A stretch of DNA of 64,000 bases, from positions 1 through 64,000 of the forward strand of contig MCFE01000422.1 in assembly GCA_002104905.1 (NCBI GenBank), given 5' to 3'. Source of the DNA: Basidiobolus meristosporus CBS 931.73. Taxonomy: Eukaryota > Basidiobolomycota > Basidiobolomycetes > Basidiobolales > Basidiobolaceae. Below, one piece after another: positions 32,711 to 43,553 of this stretch. The position numbers and the translations under genes are program-made. Under the pieces are notes generated by a model. It saw only the letters and a list, made by a program, of their open reading frames with translations, had not been told where the DNA came from and searched no databases. Position 1 is the stretch's first letter. Every line of letters starts with the position of its first letter.

Positions 32711-33894
32711 CCCTCTAGTCCAGCACCAAATTCTTAATAAATTCTAACAGTAGACGCCTTTTACATAATTGCCAAGCCTTTGAAGTCAAGTCGATTCCTG
32801 CGCAAGTAACAATGGTTAATCAACATTTGGTAATTGGTGGTAAATTGGTTGAGCTTATATTTATTATCTATTAATCGGTGGCCAAGCAATCATGGTTCAG
32901 TGCTCATCAGTATAGATTTGTATCTGATCTGTAATAAAACCCCGTGCTGTAAACATATGTTGGCATCTTGTATTTACCAAAGCAACCGAGTATGATCGAG
33001 GCATTCATTTAGTACACTACTATCATTGCTTGGCAATCACCCAAGTCCCCTGATTGAAAAACAAGGGCCGAAGGAGATCCAAGTCTGCATTACGTAATAG
33101 AGGTGCGGCAGTCAACTGAAATGAAACCTCTGGAATATCTGGAACGCGTAGCTTTATTATGTGTTACTCGAGATTCGCTTCGCTTTCGGCAAAGCCTAAG
33201 CATGGCAATTATAATCGAATAAACATTGAAACGGCAGTTGATCCAAGTAATAATAGCAATAGAACCCCAGAGATCGATGAGGTGTTTCGAAATCTCACCT
33301 CAAGGAAAGGTAATCCAATCATTTCGACGAATCACTGGTAACTGATTGGCTTCATGTGATTAGCACCAATGTCATACAATCATTCAACAAACTGTAACCA
33401 TTGACCAGAGCACATTGCCCTGAAATCCTGGCTTCAGTGGTAATTTCTTGGCTAGTCGTGGGATGAGGTAAGCGTTTTGCTGCCCCTCTGTAGATTTCAT
33501 TGTGCAAAATATATGATTATCCATATTGACATAATGGGAGATGCGTGGTGAATATGGTATGAGTATGTGATCACAGGTTACTCTGTGAAACAGACAGTCT
33601 GATAACTAAGATCAAACGTTGATCGATAGAGACACATTGGTCAGTATCCCATTCATGTATCGAGACAATCCTAACTGTCAAAGGATTGACGAGAATATAT
33701 TTACCAGGTTGCTCCAGGATGCGAACTTGCTTGATCGTTTCTTTTTTTTCGTGCACATCATCTCTAACATCGACTCAAACTGTCTGGGAGTGGAATCATC
33801 TAACAATACGTTTTATTCACCCTGCCGATTTCCTTGAATGGAGGCTTTGCTATAATTGATATCCTTAATCCAGCCTTTGCCTCATAGCTTCAAC
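32711..33894. other. Intergenic
   Basis: 1.2 kb without a supported gene. Short frames (33159-33341, 33619-33837) are unrecognised. Confidence 0.5.
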
Positions 33895-34513
33895 ATGGTT
33901 TCTATACTTCGAGGTTACCCTATTCCCATTGTAGTTATTCTGCTTCAATGTGTGATATTCGGGTACATTTCGTTCGTTTATTACAAAGAGCTACCCGACC
34001 CTGTCCCTACACGATTCTCCAATCAGGAGGGGACTAGCTTCCAGACGAAACACAAATTCTTCTCCATACATATCACAATCTTCTACTTAATCACCTTTAT
34101 CTTTATGTTTGCTGGGGTCATAGTGGCTACCAGACTGCCTGCAAAACATCTCAAAGTCCCCGGAAAAGAGAATTGGCTTGGTATTCAGGAGCGAGAGAAA
34201 ATAGTCAAAGTCCTCACTTCCAAATATTGTCTGTGGATCACTGTTTTCACAGCCCAGTTTCTTTTAGAGCTGAATACACTTCTGTATGAGGTAAGCCCAG
34301 CACCCACTTTGGTCTTAAGCTAAATCACCTAAACCACTTCCTGAACTCTAGCTATCGCTTAGGAAGAGTAATGAGCTATTCTGGTTTTTTTGGGTATTTC
34401 TATGTATATATTTAGTCGAAATCATCATCACTACTTTGATTGGATATTTCAAGATACGCTCAATAGGAAATCTGCAAGAAATCGAGGACTTTCAGCCATC
34501 TTTTTTTATTTAA
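33895..34513 (+). CDS. Small membrane protein with DUF1648-like segment
   Basis: Two exons, 33895-34290 and 34352-34513, 185 residues. About four hydrophobic helices: IPIVVILLQCVIFGYISFVY, IHITIFYLITFIFMFAGVIV, LWITVFTAQFLLELNTLLY and a fourth in exon 2 (FWFFWVFLCIYLVEIIITT). After helix one comes ELPDPVPTRFSNQEG...TK, which matches the LPD.IP.HF...G pattern of DUF1648. The biochemical function is unknown. The splice site is good (gtaagc...ctctag) and restores a continuous last helix. Confidence 0.72.
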
Positions 34514-35749
34514 TTTCAAAGTGGACGTCCTACATATCAGATGTCGCGCTTCCAAGCATCAAACATTTTGTAAATTCTTCACGAGAATACTTTATTCTTC
34601 ATGACAGTCAAAGTCCTTGCTGCCTATCCCTCACTTCAAAGTTGTTGTGTATATCCCCAAAAGTGGCTTCACACCCCCTAATTTATTGTGATTTTGTAGC
34701 CGTATCTTGGCCACTATCACATTTCTATTAAAAAGCTAATAAATGTTGGCGTAGACTTGAACGATAACACCCATCCGCAAAATGATGTGCTATTGTTGGG
34801 GTGGTGCACTGGTAATGCTGTAGGATGTACAAAAGTAGGTTACATCCACTAGAATGAAGCTAATAGCCTATAACTGTGTAGGTGATTTCCATTCGAGCGT
34901 TTTCTGAGGACATACTTGCCCAGTGTGGTATGGGGCTATTCAATACTTATTGTAGATATATCGAATCTTATCTCAAGTACTATTACACACATGGTCATTC
35001 CCAGTAGGATGCAAGAACGATACATACGACGAATCTATTGATTACAGCTGCCATCGTGCATTGCAACCGAATTACTCAATTGTTTATTCCTAACAATGAT
35101 CCAAGGTAGCTTCGTTAAAGCAACGTAACGTTTTAAAATAATAGTTTAGAACATGAAACGAAAATTGCTTACAAGCTGAGATGGTGAGGCTTTGTTTCAT
35201 ATTCACCAACGCCAATATACTCCTTGCTCCTGAACCTCGTCAGGGTTTTGCCTTTGCTGACTATTAGGTACCTGATTTTGGGCGAAAGGTAATGCAATTT
35301 ATGCTCTAGTTGAACGTGTATGCAAAATCCTAACTGGATACTAGCGTATTAATACGTTGGAGTAACTCTCCAACAGTACTATATGTTCTTATGCTATAAT
35401 ACTTTCAACGTGCAGTGCTCCGCAGTTGGAAGCATGTAACTATATGCAAATGCATACAGTCGAATCATATACGGATATGATACATGAAATGGAGTTACGG
35501 CAAGCAACAGTTGTATCAGAATGAGTGCCTCAGCTTTTTCCGAGTACTTTTGTGAGCCTGCTAAAATCATAATTGTTTCTAGAGAAGTAATATATTACTA
35601 TCTTTAGGTAACAATATTTCTCTTGGTTGTCCTTCAGTAGTCCCTTGGGTACCAAGTTTGATTTACTAGAGAGGTCTCGACGTGTTCATAAATTCAAAAT
35701 AGAGTTTCGTAAATCCCTTGTGGCTGGTCATTGTTAACACCGTTCCAAA
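34514..35749. other. Intergenic
   Basis: 1.2 kb, AT-rich, no supported gene; promoter of the TBC gene at its right end. Confidence 0.5.
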
Positions 35750-37056
35750 ATGCTCATACAGTTTTCTCATTTGCTCAAGAATTCAACTTCAAGATCGGGT
35801 ACAGTCTTCCCAACTAGCTGCTCGAAAGCAGATATTGATGATACCAATTCCGCCGCAATTATTTCGTCAAAGAGCTCACCAACTTTAATTAGCGATAGTA
35901 GCTCAAGTTGTAGTGATTCAGATATAGAATCGATAGACCTAAATAGCAGTTTCCTGCTCGCTCCGAGCATCGTACCAACACCAGGTTTTCTAGAAACAGC
36001 GACCTTCACAGAAAAGACAGACTCCTTGCCTACTACAGAATTTTACTCAGATTCGGAATTTTGGAGCTGTGTTATCAAGGATTACCCCTTGATGTTAACT
36101 CGTTACCGTTACAAGGTTGCCCATAAGATTTATCGTGGAATCCCTAAAGAACATAGAGGATTGGTTTGGCAGACAATGTCACAATCAAGGACTACGTATC
36201 TAGATACTTTGTATCTACAATTACTCGAAGAAAAATCCCCTTTTGAAGCCGACATACAACTGGACTTACCAAGAACATTTCCGCGGCTAGAGATGTTTCA
36301 AAAGAAAGCGGGGGAAGGACAGACACGTCTGTTTAATGTGTTGAAGGCGTATTCTGTTTACGATCCAGAGATTGGCTATGCACAAGGTCTTGGCTATATT
36401 GTGGCAGTCCTACTTATTCATGTAAGTTAAACAGAACAGTGTATTCTATTCACTCAAATAACACGAAGCGGTAGATGACCGAAAGCGAGGCCTTTAGCGT
36501 ATTCGTAAGGTACGTAATTCGAAACTATCTTTTGGCTAGAAAACAACCTCACAAAAGCCTTATTTACATCAACAGACTCATGCAATCTCTGGATCTTAGA
36601 GAAATGTTTCTTGTGGATTTGGAAAAATTAGAGTGTAGAAACTATCAATTCCGGTGTCTGCTAACAAGCCATTTTCCAAAACTTGTAAAACACCTTGACA
36701 CGTACAACGTTCGCACTGCGATGTACACAACCTCCTGGTTCCTGACTCTCTTTACCAATCTCCTTCCGCTCCCAGTAATATTTCGTATGTTAGACGTGAT
36801 GCTGTTGGAAGGGATAACAGTTACAGTGATGCGTATGGGGCTAGCACTAATCCATCAAAATTCACAAAAGTTGTTGAACTTGAAGGATTATCACGAATTA
36901 ATGAATGTGCTAACAAACACTATGTTTGACTTCCCAACAGACAAGGTTGAGGAGCTCATACAGGCCATCCAGTTGTTTACCAGTGTTACTGAGGAAGAGT
37001 TGAGTACACTATCCAGGCGCCATAGATTATTAAGGAACGTATTCATCAAGCGATAA
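35750..37056 (+). CDS. TBC-domain Rab GTPase-activating protein
   Basis: Accelerates GTP hydrolysis by a Rab (which one is not readable). Two exons, 35750-36421 and 36475-37056, 417 residues. The first 100 residues are Ser-rich and probably disordered. The TBC domain starts near KIYRGIPKEHRGLVWQTMS, and has the arginine finger in IQLDLPRTFPR (IxxDxxR) and the glutamine finger in GYAQGLGYI (YxQG). The second half has MYTTSWFLTLFTNLLPLPVI. Both catalytic residues are present. Layout resembles GYP5/EVI5-type proteins without their long C-terminal coiled coil. The intron acceptor is directly followed by ATG, which is an internal methionine. Confidence 0.9.
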
Positions 37057-37549
37057 ATCATCAAGATACGGTATACATTGGACGCCCAACTTGAAATGCT
37101 ATTTTTGGAGTACTTAGAATTTTACCCAACGTCTATTGGCAGCTCTCGGACATCCCTATTTTTATACACTATCAAGCAAGCGAAATTCAAAGATCCCGAT
37201 GGCTACTAGCCTCGTGTGCAATAAATCAAATTAACCAGTAATTTTCCATTTCTTGATGCACGCTATATGCTATCAGAAATGTCACTCCTTTGGAGATAAT
37301 AGCAAAACAAATGCCTAAAATTCCTATTGTCAATGGTAAAAGCCTGTTATCTGATTTGAGTGGATCGTTTTGAAACCATCTACTTTTGGAATGAATCAAT
37401 TGGCTACAATATGTACAAGGCGGTTTACCCACAAATCAAGCTGACTATTTCCTTGTTTGCCTGGAGAGAACGGCTCTATATTTAGTGCTGGCCTGGGATT
37501 TGTTCAACTATATATAAGCAGTCTTTGCACTTAACAACGCTTGAAAAAG
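37057..37549. other. Intergenic with promoter
   Basis: About 0.5 kb between the TBC and GT34 genes. A TATA-like box sits near the right end. Confidence 0.5.
37508..37518 (+). promoter_or_regulatory. TATA box of the GT34 gene
   Basis: CTATATATAAG, about 35 nt before ATG 37550, which implies a very short 5' leader. Confidence 0.4.
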
Positions 37550-38434
37550 ATGAAGTCGATTGAATACTTCATATGGCTGTGGATAACCCTAATTCCCACT
37601 TTGGCCCTGCTCCTGCAAAACCCCCCATCAAAGGATAATCTGCGCCCTGAAGATATAGTGATTGTAATGGCATGGGACGAAAAAGTACAACAATCATGGT
37701 TGCCACGATCTCTAAATAACAAACGGCTGTATGCCGATCGTCATGGATATGAGTACCTTATGACCAACGTGACCAGCCATGCAAATGGAAAAGCCCCTGT
37801 AAGTTGAGATAAATTGCACATCTTCTTGTCCCCCCACTAATGGTCCATGTTTTATTAGAGCTGGTACAAAATCGAGGCGTTGTACAACGCGTTTAGGCAA
37901 CACCCAGACAAGCAATGGTTCTGGTGGCTAGATATAGATACACTGATTATGGAATTAGATGTGCGAGTAGAAGATCTATTAGCGAAGGAGATAGAACAAA
38001 CCTCGACAAGCACGAAGGATATCTTGATTTCGTGGGATTGTTTTGGGTTAACTATGGGAAGCTTCATGTTACGTAACACCGACTGGAACAGACGGCTGTT
38101 GTTTAGAATGAAGGAATCATTGCCCCCAGGTAGTGACAAAGTCATGTTTGGAGAACAGCGCTACCTTCAGTCAATCTTCAACCTGGGTGAAGATATGGCA
38201 GAGAAGTTTTACTTCATCCCGCCAAGGAAAATCTCCGCTGCATTACAACGACCCTGCGAACTATACGACAAAAATTCTCGTGAAATTTACGACTTTCAGC
38301 GGGGCGATTTTCTGATCCACTTCTCCGGATGTGGTGCAGAAGGCTGCGAAACCGCTCTAGACTTTTACTGGAATGGTATCACTTACCAAATGAACGTCAC
38401 CTCTCCCCACTGGAATAAACACCCAGATATTTGA
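37550..38434 (+). CDS. GT34-family glycosyltransferase (Gma12/Mnn10-like)
   Basis: Golgi type II membrane enzyme predicted to add galactose or mannose to glycans; the sugar cannot be told apart here. Two exons, 37550-37798 and 37859-38434, 274 residues. A short cytosolic start precedes a signal anchor (IEYFIWLWITLIPTLALLL). The catalytic domain shows SWYKIEALYNAF, the DxD metal site in WWLDIDTLIM, DCFGLTMGSFMLRNT, a FGEQRYLQ block and the C-terminal DFLIHFSGC. It is shorter than yeast Mnn10 or fission-yeast Gma12 (over 350 residues), mainly through a reduced stem and tail. The upstream in-frame TTG codon is not used as start. Confidence 0.88.
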
Positions 38435-38731
38435 TTGCAGAATACTCCCCAGCGTGATCCGCTGATTAGCACTCATACATCCATACATATCAAATACATG
38501 TATATCAATACAATTTATTGCTGATCATTTGAGTTCATGAAGTGGCTACTGTTTCAAAGAAGCCATCCTGATGTATAAGTCGACTAAATTGTGTAGTTGA
38601 ACGCTGTTCTAACAAGCTGAGACTAAAAGAAATGTTTCACTTGAGCGGAATTCAACTGTATATTCCTTAAAACAATGGAGCCTTTGTACCAAAATCCCCT
38701 TATGCAAACAGAATTACTGATGCGTGTGAAT

Positions 38732-39183
38732 TTAGCAGCATGCATCGAAGCAACAACAAAGACATGCACCAAGAGCACTATTGAAGGGAAAAGGTGAGAA
38801 CATGGCTAACAAATGCATAAAAAAGTGGATTTGCTTACCATCCTAAACATAACCCATCATTCTGTTGCTGTGCTGGCTGTTGAACAACAACAGTTTGTGG
38901 TTGTTGCTGTGGTGGATAGTAGCCTTCGGTGTAATAGAAAGGGTGAGTTACGGAACCTGCATTAGAAAGTTCACAAAAATCCTATACCTTGTGGTGGTGG
39001 AGTGTAGTGAGCGCCACCTTGATAATGAGCAGCTTGTCCAGCGTCTCCATAATAGCCTTGGGCAGGTGGCTGAGGATAGGGAGAATATTGAGGTTGACCA
39101 GGTTGACCGTATTGCGGCTGACCGTACTGTTGTTGTCCATATTGTGGCTGGGCACCATAGGGTTGGTATCCTTTATCACCCAT
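38732..39183 (-). CDS. Pro/Gln/Tyr-rich CYSTM protein
   Basis: Three exons on the minus strand: 38988-39183, 38839-38956, 38732-38777; 119 residues. The N-terminal two thirds are PYGQ-rich with repeats such as QYGQPQYGQ and QQPQTVVVQQ. The spliced C-terminus is a cysteine-rich membrane module, NDGLCLGCCALGACLCCCFD, ending ACC, typical of CYSTM tail proteins that sit at membranes and are tied to stress tolerance. The last exon is only 46 nt and is found only because it completes the cysteine block. No enzymatic function is implied. Confidence 0.85.
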
Positions 39184-40359
39184 GATTAGAAATTACCGAT
39201 TACGAAGTTAAAATGTAGAAGCGAAGCGAAAGGATGAAGAAAGTGACAACTTTCAGACAAGGATAATTTATATTAGATGGTAAGTAAAACTGTATCAAGA
39301 TAAGGACAATGAGGCTATGGAAACAAAACAATCGATAGATACTAGCTATTTATACATAATTTCCCCGACATATGTCTGTAGTGGCCCATCCGTTTCAGCA
39401 GTAAGTAAATTATAGCTTTGGATGAAACTGATGATTTTTTGTCGAATGTACGATAATCATTTATATCCACAATATATCACACTTATCAATAGCTCATGAA
39501 TATGATAATTTACACAGAGCACGCTGCTTTCAGCTTCGTTGATTGGTTCATATTTATATGCTTCTGTAATAAGAAGTCTCCGGCAGGATTAATAATGAGG
39601 AGCAGCAGCAGCATGGAGAAGCAATATATACAATACAAATAATAGGTATATCGGGTGAATGATTCGAATCCATGCCATGCTCCTGTTCACATATCGGGAA
39701 ATAATTAAGGACTACTATGTTTGTAGAAATAGCCTATCCAATTCTAATATTAAGGTGGATAAAATAAGAAGCAGCCTCCAATTCGATGCCAAGCTTTCAA
39801 TATCTTTCATGATGGACTGTCTTGCTGGTAGTGAGACATGTACATCTCTTCTTTTTAGAATAAGATGCAAACTCCTCCCACCTAACAGATTCAGCGATAG
39901 TACAAGTCTTGGCTCAACATCACTCATTTGGAGCCGAAACATCAGACAAAGTATCACCAAAAAAAAATTGTCACAATGGAACTGTTTCAACGTGGGCAAA
40001 TAAAACGGCCAGACCATTGATTGGCTAATGATGTACATTCCAGAAATTCTTTTGATATTGTCATTCATTGATTTCTTTTGAATCAGTTTAATATACTTCA
40101 TAAATTCAATGATCATCGCTTCGTATAATGTTGTGGTTTAACTGGATAATCATCTATATATATAGATGCACTGCTGTCGTACATAAAATCAGGTTTATCG
40201 TATTGCACCATGCCGACCTAACAAATTATTTAATCACGTACTTGTGCATTACTTTAAGTGCAATCCATATATATACGAGCCAAGAAATTTTTTTTTTCCA
40301 GTATTCGTGGGTAAAAGTATGTCTCAGCAAATGAATAATGGCGAACCTATTCTGCTTCA
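39184..40359. other. Intergenic
   Basis: 1.2 kb, strongly AT-rich, divergent promoters of the CYSTM and DUF2011-like genes. Frames of about 115-130 codons overlap each other on both strands at 39659-40116 and neither is recognisable. Confidence 0.5.
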
Positions 40360-41310
40360 ATGCCACCGAAAAAAAGGTAAAAGCTGAAGTACGCTATAGG
40401 TCTGGTGTACGCAACCGACTCATTACTTGGTTTTAAGACTAGAGGCTGAGCCGAAAACGCGCGTAGTATCGCGTGCTAATTTATATGACGACAGCAGTAG
40501 TGATGAGGAAATGCTGGTGGAGGATACCCAGGAGAATGAGGCGTTCCAGGCATTGATGGCAAAATCTTTCTCTTTAGAGGGTAAGGGCATCATTGCATGG
40601 CTTATGTGTAAACGATCTAACACCTGGTCTACGTAATAGCTCAACAAAATTCTGTGCCTGAAGAGAAACCTGAGGAGGAGGAGGAGGAGGAGGAGCCTGA
40701 GGAGATTGGTACGAGTGTATAGACCACATCATGGTCAGGAATATGCCTGTGATTAGTAACCTCTCTACAGTTTTCCGACTATTCAATACGCCCAAGATTG
40801 AAAAGGTTAAGCTAGCAGTACCCGAACCCGAGCCTATAGTATTCCCTACAAGACCCGAATCCGACGACGAATTTGAGTAATATAGTCATATTCAGATATG
40901 CAGTATACGTCCCAATTCTAACCAATACCACATAGAGTTACTGATGAAATGAAACTGCAATTCGAGTCTGTTGCTATAACTAGTGGGCAAATCATCGAGG
41001 AATCAAAGCTCCCCTGGGTGAATATCGAAATTCATCTCCATTTGACGAATATGTTCTAATGGATAGCTTCATTCAGGAGCGACAATTCTTTTTGCACAAG
41101 GTCATTGAGGTACCCTTGAAAACACCAAAGCGTAAGCGCATTCGTAAAAGCAAAGCAAAGAAAGAATGGGAGAAGAAGGTCGCGCAAGGTCTCGCCAAGC
41201 CGCTACCCCCCAAGCCTCAACAAGATGATTATAGTCGTGGATATCATTTCAACAGATTTGACAGAAAGTCTCTTCCACACAATCCTAGATTCAACAAGTT
41301 TAAGCGCTGA
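40360..41310 (+). CDS. DUF2011-like nuclear/nucleolar protein
   Basis: Six exons: 40360-40376, 40438-40580, 40640-40708, 40771-40876, 40936-41017, 41077-41310; phases close to 216 residues. The first exon is 17 nt (MPPKKR). Features in order: acidic DDSSSDEEMLVEDTQENEAF, a glutamate run encoded by GAG repeats (about 40676-40696), VFRLFNTPKIEKVKLAV, PTRPESDDEF, KLPWERQFFLHKVIEVPL, then a strongly basic tail (KRKRIRKSKAKKEWEKK) ending in NPRFNKFKR. The FRLF and PW..F..KVI..P blocks recall fungal DUF2011 proteins, thought to act in ribosome assembly. That family name is from memory of motif style and needs a profile search. Confidence 0.75.
40673..40696 (+). repeat. GAG trinucleotide run encoding poly-Glu
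   Basis: Uninterrupted GAG repeats in exon 3 of the DUF2011-like gene. Confidence 0.8.
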
Positions 41311-41357
41311 TTGCTATCATGGTTGAATCAAACAAACGTGAAATATCACCACAATCA

Positions 41358-41714
41358 CTAGCCCGAGTACTGACGAGTACTTAATTTCTGTAATTCCTTG
41401 TTTATATTTCCCTAACAGTTGTTGAAGATGCACTATACCAGTGGTATTCTTATACACGATCCTTAAGCTTTGCTTACCGAAGATCTCAATAAAGCGCATA
41501 TTCCTCGTCTTTCGCAGAGTTGCCAATCAGTGCCATTTCTTAAGGCGTAAGTATCAGCGGTCTCGGTTAGTCGTGGCATTATGTCGAGGGGATTTTCATG
41601 CTGAAAACCACATCTTTGGATAGTTGAAATCAATTTCTTCACCGCCTCAATATATTTGATCTCTAACAGATCGGAAGTTGGGTAATTTATTAAATGACTG
41701 TTTCCTATTAACAT
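41358..41714 (-). CDS. Hypothetical two-exon small protein
   Basis: I do not recognise this protein. Two minus-strand exons, 41478-41714 and 41358-41411 (66-nt gtaagc...gttag intron), give 96 residues from ATG 41714. It reads as an ordinary soluble helical protein: LLEIKYIEAVKKLISTIQRC, NPLDIMPRLTETADTYALRN, GTDWQLCERRG, then GNINKELQKLSTRQYSG. There is no signal peptide or membrane segment. It is packed tightly between the ends of its neighbours: 47 nt from the DUF2011-like stop and 71 nt from the next minus-strand stop. Evidence is the frame and splice fit only. Confidence 0.45.
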
Positions 41715-41785
41715 AAAAAGAGTGTATAACACATTGATCAAGGGGATTTAATGAGGGAATATGTTCAAGATCCAAGTTCAGCGTT

Positions 41786-42424
41786 TTAGAGCAGCTGGTT
41801 AACTAACAAGGATTTCACCATCGTATATGCCCAGGTCGCGCCATTATCAGTTGGTGTTGATAAGATTCTGACCGATTCCTCGCTATTTTGAGGATAGGGA
41901 TTGGATCCGGTAATTCTCCCATAATTGGGATTGGGCTTGTTGCCAGGAACCGCCTTGAGGCCATGGATTAGGATCTCCCTCTCCTTGGTGAATGTTGCGT
42001 CTTTCTGGCTTCCCTTCTTCTTGTAGGTGTAAGTCATCTGTAGTCGGAAATGATCGTTCACTTGATACGGATACTGAATGCTTTCGGGAATAAGCCACTC
42101 GGCCAGTTGTGTGGGTTTGGATTTCAACGGCTCGGCAGGTTGGGCAGGTCCAAATATGTCAACAAGGGGAGTCTTTCCAAATTCATCATAAAGCTTTAAT
42201 GTTACAACAGGTGGGCCAACTAGGTCAGGCTCATTGGTGGTGTGCACTTCAATATACATATAATCGCCAGCATTATAGACTGGGCGTAGGGATAAATAGT
42301 CAAACTCGATACCAGCTAAACATGAAGGATTAGAATGATATTTACGAATCAAGAGTACATTCCAAGAAGACTTACCGAGTACATTACAAACGCCAAGGAG
42401 CATGAGAACGCATTTTTTCAACAT
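41786..42424 (-). CDS. Secreted protein of unknown family
   Basis: Two exons on the minus strand, 42376-42424 and 41786-42315, 192 residues. The first exon encodes a signal peptide (MLKKCVLMLLGVCNVLG). The mature part looks beta-rich: FDYLSLRPVYNAGDYMYIEV, VVTLKLYDEFGK, a proline-rich stretch, then DHFRLQMTYTYKKKGSQ and EREILIHGLKAVPGN. There are almost no cysteines after the signal and no membrane anchor. It could be an immunoglobulin-like cell-surface or wall-associated protein; I cannot name a family. ATG 42424 is chosen because it starts the signal peptide. Confidence 0.75.
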   Translation of the reverse strand: MLKKCVLMLLGVCNVLGKSSWNVLLIRKYHSNPSCLAGIEFDYLSLRPVYNAGDYMYIEVHTTNEPDLVGPPVVTLKLYDEFGKTPLVDIFGPAQPAEPLKSKPTQLAEWLIPESIQYPYQVNDHFRLQMTYTYKKKGSQKDATFTKEREILIHGLKAVPGNKPNPNYGRITGSNPYPQNSEESVRILSTPTDNGATWAYTMVKSLLVNQLL

Positions 42425-43553
42425 TTTCAATAAACTTGATGAGACTGAGAGACAGTATAAGAGCGAATCAAACTCAATAATAGTACAATTGGAATCGTGA
42501 CCATCCCAGACTTTATAGCATTGTGGTGGGCGTTAAATGGCGAGTCTAGACAGGCAAATTCATTAAATCGACAAAAGAAGTCCAGACTTCGTATCGATCA
42601 AGTGAAATAGAGTTTGTGTAACATTATTCGAGTACTAATGAAATTGGACCCATAATGGAGAAAGGTTTCTTATTCAGAAGGTCAGTCACCATAAGCATTG
42701 GTAATAGCAATTCATAAGTATATACTGAACGGACCCTCTTTGTATCCATGCACTGAATATAGTTGTGAGAAGTAAGGCGTTGGTAGATATTGATGCCCAC
42801 CACTAGGAAGCAACAGGAGCTCATGTTTGATAACTTGAATGAATATCTTTTGTTATTACTCCCGTGAATGAATGACCCAGAGTCTTGGCCATATTTGTTC
42901 AATTGTAGCATTTCTTACGCCATGAGGTAACCGTGTGGGATATTTATTCAGAAGCCATTCGTATGATGCCCTCAGCCTACACAGCCGGAATCAGAAAACC
43001 TCATTATGCCTGTTCTGGACTTGGTCTCGTTTTTACCTAGGGTCAATGCCCAACCAAAAATAGTGAAATGATGAACTGCTTAATTAATTTGCTATAATTA
43101 AGGATACGGACTGGATTAATTTTTCCATATATCTCAATGATTCGGCTACCACCTGTAGACACACATACGAGAACGATTCGTCATGGCTGAGGTGGAATCC
43201 TAGCTTCGCAGCAAGCTGCAGTCGTGGAATTGCACTTTAATCGTAGATATATTCAACATGTTATGTTTGATTTCTAATGGATAGATCTATATTTCCTATT
43301 TTATCTACTTCGAAAATGCCTTAAATCTTGGGTTAGGATCATAGACAGATGTCTGTCCTTACACATCAATGGATTTAAAAATAGGCATACACTCACCATC
43401 ATGTATTCATAAGTGAAATGAGAGGAATTGCGGCCACCGATATTACCACCGGAAATTGCGGCTCGTTGTTAGAGCCATTTTGCATATCGCTTTCTTATCA
43501 ACGTATTTTACAGACAAATCATTTCAACGATTGGCGACTGAGAGTTCCAACGT
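42425..43553. other. Divergent promoter region
   Basis: 1.1 kb between the unknown secreted protein (minus) and the CtIP-like gene (plus). Only unrecognised short frames (42624-42911). Confidence 0.5.

Noticed and set aside
38865-39189. Plus-strand frames across the CYSTM gene
   Set aside because: Antisense of the PYGQ-rich exons; the minus strand has the spliced cysteine module.
39655-39690. GATTCGAATCC motif resembling a tRNA B box
   Set aside because: No cloverleaf can be drawn around it on either strand.
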